Notes under the pieces: model-generated
What the model was told of the DNA's origin: nothing
Database searches by the model: none
Seen by the model: only the letters and a program-made list of their open reading frames with translations
NCBI RefSeq assembly: GCF_004210375.1
Contig: NC_134833.1
Location: 140,980,127 to 141,044,126, forward strand
Direction: 5' to 3'
Source: Tachypleus tridentatus
Lineage: Eukaryota > Arthropoda > Merostomata > Xiphosura > Limulidae
DNA length: 64,000 nt
Made by a program: the position numbers and the translations under genes
Shown here: one piece after another, positions 47,395 to 57,429 of the stretch
How positions within the stretch are numbered: the first letter of the stretch is position 1
How the letters are laid out: each line of letters opens with the position of its first letter

Positions 47395-48954
47395 CACTGC
47401 TGGACAAAATCTTAAGGCGAATGAACATAAAGAAAAAATATGCATTTTGCATTGTTAGATCAACCACATATTTGAGTAGAGCTTCGAAAGATGAAAATCA
47501 AAAAACCTTTTTAGCATTTAATAGGGAAAATGTGAACACTATGAAATTAGCCTAAATACTCGATGGTCAAAAGTTTAAGATAATACTGAAACGAAGCGTT
47601 AATCGGTAAACACGTAACATTTAGTCATTTGTGTTCAAGCATTAGCGTTGTTAAAATCTCCCACTGACATCTTCTGTGTTACTTTGGGTAAAAACATGGC
47701 AAAGGCTAAAAAGTTGACAGAGTTTGAACGTGGCAGAATTGTCGAGCTCCAAAAGCAAGTTCTTTCTCAACGTGCTGTCGCTGGTGAGATTGGGCGTAGT
47801 AAAACTGCTGTTGTAAATTTTTTAAAAGACCCTAATGGATACGGAACGAGAAGTTGAAGTGGTCGGCTCAAGAAAATTTTGCTGGCGTTGAGCAGGAGGA
47901 TTCGGCGGGTTGTCTGGCAAGACACCAGCCAATCGTCGAATCAGATTAAGGCTCTTACGGACGCGGAATGCAGCTCAAGAATAATAAGACGGCATCTACG
48001 GGAGAAAGGCTTTAAAAACTGTAAACGTCTTCAAAGGCCACGCCTCCTTCCACACCACGAAACAGCTCGGTTAAACTTTGCTGAGAAGTACCAAACATGG
48101 GCCGTAGAAAAGTAGACGAAGGTTTTGTTCTCTGATGAGAAACAATTTAACCTAGATGGTCCAGATGGCTTCCAACTTTACTGGCACGATGAGGATATCC
48201 CACCAGAGATATTTTCTACACGACACAGCAGAGGAGGTTCCATCATGATCTGGAGTGCTTTCTCCTTTCATGGAACAATGGAGCTTCAGGTTATACAGGG
48301 GCGTCAAACAGCAGCTGGCTACATTGGCAAGTTGGAGAGAGCATCCTTATTGACTGAAGGCCCTCGCTTGTGTGGAAATGACTGGGTCTTTTAGCAGGAC
48401 ATACGCCGCAATCCACAATGCCCGCAGGGTAAAGGACTTTTTCATGACGAATAACGTGATTCTTTTGGACCATCCAGCGTGTTCGCCTGACCTGAACCCC
48501 ATTGAAAATGTTTGGGGGGTGGATGGCAAGAGAAATCTATAGAAATGGACGTCAATTCCAAACAGTGCATGATCTTCGTGAAGCCATCTTGACCACTTGG
48601 AATAATATTCCAGCCAGTCTTCTGCAAACGCTTATATCTACCATGCCAGAGCGAATGTTTGAAGTTATTCGCAATGACGGCCGTGCAACTCACTACTGAG
48701 ACCTCTTGTAGGGTATTTTCTACCCTGTTTATGACTTTTTTTTGGTATGGTCTTAAACTTTTGACCAGCTAGTATTTAGGCTAATATCATAGTGTTCACA
48801 TTTTCCCTATTAAATGCTAAAAAGTTTTTTTTTTATCTTCCCTTTTCTTATTTTCATCTTTCTAAGCTCTATTCAAATAAGTGGTTGAGTCTAACAACGC
48901 AAAATGCATATTTTTTCTTTATGTTCATTACCCTTAAGATTTTGGCCAGCAGTG
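47395..48954 (+). mobile_element. Tc1-like DNA transposon, copy 2
   Basis: 1560 bp with ends CACTGCTGGACAAAATCTTA and TAAGATTTTGGCCAGCAGTG, flanked by TA (47393-47394 and 48955-48956). Same family as the copies at 1.06 and 53.27 kb. It is the only copy of the three with near-perfect outer ends and an uninterrupted layout. Confidence 0.94.
47696..48699 (+). pseudogene. Tc1-like transposase, three main lesions
   Basis: Start ATG 47696 (MAKAKKLTEFERGRIVEL), final TGA 48697-48699. The N-terminus carries the helix-turn-helix that binds the element ends (residues about 5-55, including SQRAVAGEIGRSKTAVVNFL). A TGA follows TRS at about 47855, a TAG falls within [11 protein letters not shown] (about 48114) and a frameshift with an early TAG occurs at the second catalytic Asp (DWVF, about 48392). 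First catalytic Asp ([12 protein letters not shown]) intact. C-terminus MPERMFEVIRNDGRATHY. Confidence 0.92.
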
Positions 48955-49057
48955 TATATATTATAGTTGGAACTGTGATGTATTTATTTAGAGCGTGGTT
49001 GTGAATACAAATTTCCTTTATCTACTGAAACAATGCATTAAATAAAACATTCAAACG

Positions 49058-49339
49058 AGTAAAGAAAAAAAACGTTTCAAAAGAGGAAGTAAATCTATGG
49101 ATGGCTTATATCAATCCTTCAACAACAATACGAACAAGATAATAGGGATAGCATTTGTATCATCCCTACAAAATAGCAAGGCACCAATTAACGTATAGTA
49201 ATACAAATAATTATTAATCACAAACCAATAAGATAAATTAATCCCAAGTGCCATTCCTATTGTCTTGTTTGTATTATGCTGTTATTGATATAAGCCAGCC
49301 CTACACTTACTTCCTGTTTTAAATGTTTGTTTCTTTACT
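49058..49339. mobile_element. foldback / MITE-like element with ~95 bp inverted arms
   Basis: Left arm AGTAAAGAAAAAAAACGTTT..., GGCTTATATCAATCC, GAACAAGATAATAGGGATAG; the right arm is its imperfect reverse complement (GCCATTCCTATTGTCTTGTT, TTGATATAAGCCAGCC, TTTCTTTACT). The AT-rich centre is about 90 bp. No coding capacity. Confidence 0.82.
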
Positions 49340-49365
49340 ATACATTGAAAAGTCGCTCAAGTGAC

Positions 49366-49510
49366 GAGCTGGGATTGGCCTAATGATTAGCGTCGAAGGT
49401 TGGAGCCACGATGTGTCACGAAACACACACTGCACTTTAGCCATAGAGCCTTAACACTGCTATAGTCATTATGACTGTTCAGCTAAGAGAAACTATGTAA
49501 GCGGTGAGTT
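49366..49510 (+). repeat. SINE fragment with alternative head
   Basis: GATTGGCCTAATGATTAGCG then ACACACTGCACTTTAGCCAT parallels the copy at 45708; the 3' half is missing. Confidence 0.55.
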
Positions 49511-50965
49511 CTGTTGACTTTCTTTTGGTCATAAGTTTTAAGTTAGTGATGGCTTTGCTTGAAGGTTGGGGGGATACGTTACGTCGCTGACAGTTCTATG
49601 TTCCATAAGGTGTCCCTTAGGCTGAAAGTACCCATCTACAATGGGTTACTTGTTTTAAGAGTTTATAAAATGATACTTTTGTATAACGTTTTTGAAGAGT
49701 TGGTGACGTATGTACATTGTATACATCAGGACAAAAAAAAAACAAACTAGACATATTAACAAACTTTCTTTAATTAGTTTGTGGCGCTCCTGAATTTGTT
49801 TTGGTAAGCATGCCCCGAGAATCGAGTTTGGAACTTGAGAGGACGGGCTCAGATATCTGAACATATTTTATGTAAATTAACTATTTCCAAGTCTTTTAAG
49901 CATCTTGGGAGGCTATCCTCTGTTACATAGGCAAAGAAAACGTCAAGTACTGGAGAATGTTTGATTGGTTAATCATTTCACTAGGCTGGCCAATCAGTAC
50001 AAACGTAGTCCGAAATGAATACACCTAATAATACACCAATAATTTGCATATCAAGTCAACGTCTGTAGTAACCTTTCACCTAGTGTCAGTTGAGCGATTC
50101 GAATGCGTGTTTAATCGACACGGGAGTGTCCTTTTGTCACCTAGTGTTCAAGATCATTAATACATCTGTAATATATATTTAATTATTCGGATTTCTGAGC
50201 CTTGAATTTTGTGTTTCTCTTCTTCAAAATTAATTTAATATAACAATGTATAAAACTTCCACGTAACGTATGTAGTTCCTAGTAGCGTATATAAAAAGTG
50301 AGGGGTAGCAGCCTCAATTCCATAGGCTCTATGGTGCCTAGCAAAGAGTTTTTTGTTCTTCTCTTAGTATTTTCATTCATTCTGCATAATATATCAAAAC
50401 CAGAAAAAAATCGTAGTTTTATTTCACCATCAAGAGTGTCAGTTTTTCTAATCTTCGCTACATTTTTTTAACAGAAGTTTGAAGAGATAAGGTTTGCATA
50501 TTGGTCGGTCCATGTAATAAAAAAGAATGACTAGACACTGAGATCACGGTAACGCATCCGATATTGGCAAGCTATTTGTCAAGTTCTGTGTCAGCTTGTT
50601 TAGCTGAGTTCTATTTGTCAATTTATTTATTTTTTTTTCTCACCGGACCGGCTGCTGAGCTCAAAGAAAACAACAAAATATATTCATGGTGAAAAAGAAT
50701 TCCAAAGCAAGTTTTCAAACTGGTGGTCAATATTAATATATATGTAAGATATATAAAAAGAACGCTCAATATAAATAGATACAAGTACACGTATCACGAA
50801 GAATAATTACTGCAGTTAGAGATAAATAAAACTGGAAAGATAACTTCGTGTAAGTTATTTATGTAAGATAAAATTATGAAAAAGAATGACTCGCTTGAAT
50901 CTAGATGTTTATATTAGATTTACAAAATCTCTTCATTCGTACGGAATGTAAGACAACAGAAAGAT
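49511..50965. other. unique AT-rich DNA
   Basis: No gene or repeat recognised. Confidence 0.4.
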
Positions 50966-51059
50966 TGTTTGTTATTAAACCTACACAAAGTTTCGGGTAT
51001 CGAAACTCGGTTTCTAGCAGTATAAATTCGTAGACATACCATTGTGCCACTGGGGGTAG
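50966..51059 (-). repeat. SINE-B, shortened
   Basis: GTTTGTTATTAAACCTACAC, then GGGTATCGAAACTCGG (B box) and CCCCCAGTGGCACAATGGTA (complement head). About 25 bp of the tail side is missing. It abuts the 52 bp array. Confidence 0.8.
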
Positions 51060-51084
51060 TTGAAAAAGGATGATTCAATAACAC

Positions 51085-51660
51085 ACTCACCTAAGTAGGA
51101 GGTTCACTTCAATATAGGTGTTTATGTAACATAATAGACTTTCTTAAGTAGGAATTTCACTTCAATATAGGTGTTTATGTAACATAATAAACTTACTAAG
51201 TAGGAGGCTCACTTCAACATAGGGATTTATGTAACATAATAAACTTACTAAGTAGGAGGTTCACTTCAATATAAGGATTTATGTAACATAATAAACTTAC
51301 TAAGTAGGAGGTTCACTTCAATATAGGGATTTATGTAACATAATAAACTTACTAAGTAGGAGGTTCACTTCAATATAGGGATTTATGTAACATAATAAAC
51401 TTATTGAGTAGGAGGTTCACTTCAATATAGGTGTTTATGTAACATAATAAACTTACTAAGTAGGAGGCTCACTTCAACATAGGGATTTATGTAACATAAT
51501 AAACTTACTAAGTAGGAGGTTCACTTCAATATAGGGATTTATGTAACATAATAAACTTACTAAGTAGGAGGTTCACTTCAATATAGGGATTTATGTAACA
51601 TAATAAACTTATTGAGTAGGAGGTTCACTTCAATATAGGTGTTTATGTAACATAATAGAC
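51085..51660. repeat. 52 bp minisatellite with higher-order structure
   Basis: About 11 units: CTTACTAAGTAGGAGGTTCA, CTTCAATATAGGGATTTATG, TAACATAATAAA. A marked variant (AGGCTCACTTCAACATAGGG) recurs exactly 260 bp apart (about 51206 and 51466, five units) and another (TTATTGAGTAGGAGG) about 208 bp apart (51402 and 51609, four units). This is the footprint of unequal exchange duplicating a multi-unit block. Confidence 0.95.
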
Positions 51661-51850
51661 ATATTTAAGCAGAGATGTTCATTTCAGTCTAGGTGTTTAT
51701 GTTAGACATAGATATACGAATATACGAATGTAAAATATGTACATACGAATCAGAAAAGTGTACTTCAGTTTGGATATTTGTGTAAGGTATAGACATTCAA
51801 AACACAGAAGTTCACTTCACTCTGGATATTTAGTCTATTTCAGTATGTGT
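51661..51850. repeat. degenerate edge of the 52 bp array
   Basis: Decayed units: GAGATGTTCATTTCAGTCTA, AAGTGTACTTCAGTTTGG, AAGTTCACTTCACTCTGG. Marks the un-homogenised end of the array. Confidence 0.7.
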
Positions 51851-52346
51851 CGTATTTTTTTATAAGAAACATTACAAGCTTCTCAAAATTCAGAGACAAG
51901 CGAGTAACACTAAGTGGAATCATGAAGGTGAAGACGGATGATTAGTATTGAAGATATTTATTTTGAGAAACGCCAATCGATTTGAAATGCAGCGTTTTCC
52001 ATCTTTAATGAAATCAGGAAAACGTTGTATAATGAAATCATTAACTAATGTACTTGAAAGATAAATTTAAAAGTAAGGAAGTGTCAGATTATGTACCCGA
52101 AGTAGGAAGATTGTATATAAGGTATGAAGTTGTAATAAACATGACCTTGGTTGTCAGGTGCCATATTAATTTATTACTAGAAGTTCAGGCAAGCAGTCGA
52201 TGGTCTCCCTTGCTAACTCAATAAACAATGATAGGTGAGTATTCGCACAAATATAAGAAGTTTCTTCCAAATTTTTGTTTGCTTTATGCGATTTATTTTT
52301 CATTTCATAAATATAAACAGAAGTAAAACCTCACTTTCGTCCTCCG
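51851..52346. other. unique DNA
   Basis: No feature recognised. Confidence 0.4.
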
Positions 52347-52356
52347 TACCACATAG

Positions 52357-52479
52357 CGTGTGTGCATTTTTTTCTTGTAGTAAAACCACATCGGGCTATC
52401 TGCTAAGTCCACGGAGGCGAATCGAACCCGTAATTTTAGCGTTGTAAATCCGTAGACTTACCGCTGTACTAACGGGAGA
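52357..52479 (-). repeat. SINE-C, full length with target duplication
   Basis: AGCGTGTGTGCATTTTTTTC, TAAAACCACATCGGGCTATC, B-box-like GCGAATCGAACCCGT, then head CCGTTAGTACAGCGGTAAGT (complement). Perfect 10 bp duplication CGTACCACAT at 52347-52356 and 52480-52489. Gives the full length (~123 bp) of the family seen truncated at 9.1 kb. Confidence 0.93.
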
Positions 52480-52489
52480 CGTACCACAT

Positions 52490-53268
52490 GGTCGTGGGAA
52501 TGAAAACTGTGGGTAGCGGAGTGACGGATGCTCAGTCATGTTTCGAAACATTGAGTAAAAACAAACTTTAGAATTTATTTGATGTATTTATGTATTTATT
52601 ACCTTGAAGTAGCATATTTATTAATCCATTAATCTATGGATTGTTTGCGTAGATGTTAATCTTGGGTTTAATAATCATCAACATTTGATTTCCGAGAATG
52701 TTAGGATAAATTATTATTTTGTTGATCGGGGACAGCCTAATGTGTAACAAGTTTTGAACATTTACTTAACTGGTACAGTGTTAGACATAAATTTGTTCCT
52801 ATTTGATTAACACAGTACACATTTCAGTGCACAAGAGCAGGCATACACCAGCAACAACAAAACATGGGAAATGATTACCATAAGATACTCACTGATATAT
52901 AGTAATACATAATATACGGAATAACGCTTTAAAACCGTTTAACATTTTCTGTTGGTTTGTTGTTTATATTATTTTTCATTATCACAAGACTTGTTTTGCT
53001 TCAAAAGTTTAGACTATAAATGAATTATAATACATTTATCAGGTAGTGTTTCTTATTAATATGATTGTATCCAGTTGTTTTGGAAAGTAATTTTACGTGA
53101 ATTTATTTTATCTCTTTCTCCTTTTTAATATTTAACTTGAGTTATTATGTTTATATATTAAGGCACATTCCCTGACTTTTATGGTACATTTTCAAAATTC
53201 CGGTACACCTTCCACCCCTTTGTCATCGAAGTTTCTGCGTTCCAACAGAAAAATTGTACCCCCGCATA
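52490..53268. other. unique AT-rich DNA
   Basis: No feature recognised. Confidence 0.4.
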
Positions 53269-53527
53269 TACACTGCTGGCCAAAATCTTAAGTTCAATGA
53301 ACAAAAAGAAAAAAAAAATATGCATTTTGCATCGTTGGACTCAACCACTTACTTGAGTGGAGCTTTGAAAGATGAAAATAAAAAATGGAAAATAAAAAAA
53401 ACGTTTTTAGCATTTAATAGAGAAAATGTGAACACTATGATATTGGCCTAAATACTAGCTGATCAAAAGTTTAAGACCATGCCAAAAAGAAGTCATAAAC
53501 AGGGTAGACAATACCCTACAAGAGGTC

Positions 53528-54390
53528 TCAGTAGTGAGATGCACGGCCGTCATTGCAAATAACTGCAAAAATTCGCTTTGGCATGGTCGATATAAGCGTT
53601 TGCAGAAGGCTGGCCGGAATGTTGGTGAAGGTGGCTTCACGAAGATCATGCACTGTTTGGAATTGACGTCCATTTCTATAGACTTTCCATGCCATCCACC
53701 CACAAACATTTTCAATGGGGTTCAGTTCGGGCGAACACACTGGATAGTCCAAAAGAATCACGTTATTCGCCATTAAAAAATCCTTTATCCTGCGGACATT
53801 GTGGATTGCAGCGTTGTCCACCTGAAAGATCCAGTCATTTCCACACAGGCGAGGGTCTTCAGTCAATAAGGATGCTCTCTTCAACATGCCAATGTAGCCA
53901 GCCGCTGTTTGACGCCACTGTATAACCTGAAGCTCCATTGTTCCATAGAAGGAGAAAGACCCCAGATCATAATGAAACCTCCTCCACTGTGTCGTGTAGA
54001 AAATGTCTCCAGTGGGATATCCTCATCGTGCCAGTAACGTTGGAAGCCATCTGGACCATCCAGGTTAAATTGTTTCTCATCAGAGAACAAAACCTTCGTC
54101 CACTTTTCTACGTCCCATGTTTGGTGCTTCTCAGCAAAGTTTAACCGAGCTGTTTCGTGGTGTGGAAGGAGGCGTGGCGTTTGAAGACGTTTACGGTTTT
54201 TAAAGCCTTTCTTTCGTAGATGCCGTTTGATTGTTCTTGATCTGCATTCTGCGTCCGTAAGGGCCTTAATCTGGTTCGACGATCGCCTGGTGTCTTGCCG
54301 GGCAACCCGTCGAATCCTCCTGCTCAACGCCGGCGAAATGTTCTTGGGCCGACCACGTCCAAACTCTGCCAACATTTTAGCGTTTACCAT
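53528..54390 (-). pseudogene. Tc1-like transposase, helix-turn-helix deleted, one frameshift
   Basis: Start codon at 54388-54390 ([14 protein letters not shown]), stop complement at 53528-53530 (CNDGRASHY end). Compared with the 47.7 kb copy about 43 codons are missing immediately after GRGR, removing most of the DNA-binding domain, in frame with [15 protein letters not shown] single frameshift near 53900-53940 separates two long frames. All catalytic residues survive: [22 protein letters not shown], and LNPIENV, with exactly 34 residues between second Asp and Glu. This is the least damaged catalytic domain of the family in the window. Confidence 0.92.
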
Positions 54391-54926
54391 GTTTTTACCC
54401 AATGTAACATAGAAGATGTCAGAGGGAGATGTTGACAACGCTAATTCTCGAACACAAATGACTAATTTCGTTACGTGTTTACCAATTAACACTTCGTTTC
54501 AGTATGGTCTTAAATTATTGACCAGGTAGTATTTAGGCTAATTTAATAGTGTTCACATTTTCCCTATTAAATGCTAAAAAGTTTTTTTATTTTTATTTTC
54601 CCTTTTTTTTATTTTCATCTTTTATCTCGTTTCCGAGATCCGAGTTTTGGACATACACATCAAAAGCTCCATTATAATAATATTAACTGCGATACTAATA
54701 TGTTTTTGTGTTCAATTTTCTGTGTGACTAGCATGTTATTGAGAACCTTATAAACAAGGAATTCATGGATTCATAAACAAATATTCCCCCCCGTCTACCC
54801 CCCGGTTTTAATTCCCGTACCAGTCGTCTCAAGAATACCTTTTTTATTTCAAGTTGGTTTCTCGTCATTATGAATTAATTAATGGGTTCTTGTATTCTGA
54901 GAAACAGGTAAGTTATTCGTCAGTGG

Positions 54927-55202
54927 GCCTGGCATGGCCGAGCGCGATAAGGCATGCGCTCGGAATCTGAGGGTCGCGGGTTTGCATCCGAGTCGCGCTA
55001 AACATGCTCGCCCTCCCAGCCGTGGGGGCGTTATAATGTGACGGTCAATCCCACTTTTCGTTGGTAAAAGAGTAGCCCAAGAGTTGGCGGTGGGTGGTGA
55101 TGACTAGCTGCCTTCCCTCTAGTCTTACACTACTAAATTAGGGACGGCTAGCACAGATAGCCCTCGAGCAGCTTTGTGCGAATTTCAAAACAAACGAAAC
55201 AA
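54927..55202 (+). repeat. SINE-A inserted in unit copy B
   Basis: Full plus-strand SINE-A (GGCCTGGCATGGCCGAGCGC to AAACGAAACAAACGAAA). Flanked by TATTCGTCAGT on both sides. Copy A (about 40000-40015) has TTATTCGTCAGTAAATC uninterrupted: a natural empty site. The head has GAGCGCGATAAGG instead of GGTGGGTTAAGG, as does the SINE in copy A on its own strand. Confidence 0.95.
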
Positions 55203-55880
55203 ACGAAATATTCGTCAGTAAATCTGCAGACTTATATCGCTAAAAACCGGATTTCGATTACCGTAGTGGACATAGCACAGAGAGTCTGTTGTGTACCTTT
55301 GCGCTTAACAATAAACTAACAAACACTGCATATTTCAGAAACGAAGATTTAAAAAACAACCTCTTAGTGTCTCAGCGATAAACCATAGGATTTATAATGC
55401 AAAAAATTGAGTTTCGATAAACGTTGTGGACACAAATTCTCTGTTGGGTAGGTTTGTTCTTAACAATGAGCAAACTAACTTTTGAAATAGCGCACTTTGC
55501 GCTATGAAAAAGAAATAATATAAATTGTCTTTGCTTTTCTCTGTCATGAAATATAAACTAGATTATGAACGTGAGAAACTGACATATTTGAAACACGAGG
55601 TTTTGTGTTATAGCATTCCTCTGAGGTCATCACATGCAGCTAATACTCGAAAAGTATTGCACTATACAGTATGCCATTTAAAAACATTTGTAGCTACATT
55701 TATAATGTAGAAGGAAAAGAATTATGAAACTTTGAGCATTTATTTCACACTTGGGTGGTTATTATTTACAATAAATAAACACATTAAAGGAATTAAAAAT
55801 AGTTTTGTTATTTATTCTGCTGAAACTTGAGCTTTCTTTGAAAACAAGAAAGATTTATGTCCTGTTTAAGGAAGGGTAGT

Positions 55881-56919
55881 AGAAGTTGAAACTTATCTCT
55901 GTGTGTATTTGTTGGTCCATAGGAAGGGAAGAACTTGAAACTTATCTCTGTATGTATTTGTTGATCCATAGGAAGGGAAGAAGTTGAAACTTATCTCTGT
56001 TTGTATTTGTTGGCCCATAGGAAGGGAAGAAGTTGGAACTTATCTCTGAATGTATTTGTTGGCCCATAGGAAGGGTAGAAGTTGAAACTTATCTCTGTAT
56101 GTATTTGTTGGCCCATAGGAAGGGAATAAGTTGAAACTTATCTCTGTATGTATTTGTTGGTCCATAGGAAGGGAAGAACTTGAAACTTATATCTGTATGT
56201 ATTTGTTGATCCATAGGAAGGGTAGAACTTGAAACTTATCTCTGTATGTATTTGTTGGTCCATAGGAAGGGTAGAAGTTGAAACTTATCTCTGTATGTAT
56301 TTGTTGATCCATCGGAAGGGAAGAACTTGAAACTTATATCTGTATGTATTTGTTGATCCATAGGAAGGGTAGAACTTGAAACTTATCTCTGTATGTATTT
56401 GTTGATCCATCGGAAGGGTAGAAGTTGGAACTTATCTCTGTATGTATTTGTTGGCCCATAGGAAGGGAAGAAGTTGAAACTTATCTCTGTATGTATTTGT
56501 TGATCCATCGGAAGGGTAGAAGTTGGAACTTATCTCTGTATGTATTTGTTGGCCCATAGGAAGGGAAGAAGTTGAAACTTATCTCTGTATGTATTTGTTG
56601 GCCCATAGGAAGGGAAGAAGTTGAAACTTATCTCTGTATGTATTTGTTGGCCCATAGGAAGGGAAGAAGTTGAAACTTATCTCTGTATGTATTTGTTGGC
56701 CCATAGGAAGGGAAGAAGTTGAAACTTATCTCTGTATGTATTTGTTGGCTCATAGGAAGGGAAGAAGTTGAAACTTATCTCTGTATGTATTTGTTGGCCC
56801 ATAGGAAGGCTAGAAGTTGAAACTTATCTCTGTATGTATTTGTTGGCCCATAGGAAGGGTAGAAGTTGAAACTCATCTCTGTATGTATTTGTTGGCCCAT
56901 AGGAAGGGCAAGTTGAAAG
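55881..56919. repeat. 49 bp minisatellite, ~21 units
   Basis: Same unit as at 41-43.4 kb, but with its own common variants (GAACTTGAAACTTATATCTG; CCATCGGAAGGG; GAAGTTGGAAC), so the two arrays have been homogenised separately since duplication. Confidence 0.95.
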
Positions 56920-56990
56920 TTACGAAGAAATTATAAAACAAAATTTGTATGAAGACAAAATTCGTAATTTCATTTTGATGAAATTTTCAG

Positions 56991-57116
56991 TTTGTTTGTG
57001 TTTTGAAATTAAGCACAAAACTAAACAATGGGCTATATGTGTTCTGCCCACTATGGATATCTAAACCCAGATTCTAGCGTTGTGAGTCTGCAGACATACC
57101 GCTATGGCACTGATAG
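56991..57116 (-). repeat. SINE-B shared by both unit copies
   Basis: Paralogue of 43444-43569; copy B keeps AAACTAAACAATGGGCTATA, closer to the family consensus than copy A. Confidence 0.85.
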
Positions 57117-57429
57117 GGGGGCTGGAGAAATAAAATATATTTTTGTAAATCCTGATAATAAAGAAGCGGTTCTCTTCCTTTGATTTTTTCTCTCGGGGTT
57201 ATAATTTTATACTAAACGTATAGAGCTCTACTCAAATAAGGTAGTATTTAGGCTAATTTCATAGTGTTCACATTTTCCCTATTAAATGCGAAAAAAAAGT
57301 TTTTTTTATTTTCCCTATTCTTATTTTCATCTTTCGAAGCTCTACTGAAATAAGTGGTTGAGTCTAACAACGCAAAATGCATATTTTTTCTTTATGTTCA
57401 TTGGCCTTAAGATTTTGGCCAGCAGTGTA

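Larger units (their letters stand above)
54626..57217. mobile_element. satellite-bearing duplicated unit, copy B (inside Tc1)
   Basis: A 2592 bp copy of 39702-43671 inserted in the Tc1 tail. Order: left arm starting CTCGTTTCCGAGATCCGAGT, SINE-A insertion (54927-55202), decayed SINE-B-like stretches (about 55205-55470), 49 bp array (55881-56919), right arm with SINE-B (56991-57116), end ATACTAAAC. The left tip ATCTCG-TTTC-CGAGAT forms a perfect 6 bp hairpin that is imperfect in copy A. Copy B is the derived insertion, because Tc1 flanks it on both sides. Confidence 0.8.
53271..57427 (-). mobile_element. Tc1-like transposon, copy 3, split by the satellite-bearing unit
   Basis: Left end CACTGCTGGCCAAAATCTTA at 53271 after TA; right end TAAGATTTTGGCCAGCAGTG ending at 57427 before TA (57428-57429). 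The two parts (53271-54625 and about 57222-57427) together make one element, with copy B of the 39.7 kb unit between them. A ~100 bp Tc1 segment (TAGTATTTAGGCTAATTT to TTTTCATCTTT) occurs on both sides of the insert, and the right side begins with AGCTCTACTCAAATAAG, the sequence that normally follows it. This suggests a small tandem duplication of the Tc1 tail before the insertion. Confidence 0.87.
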
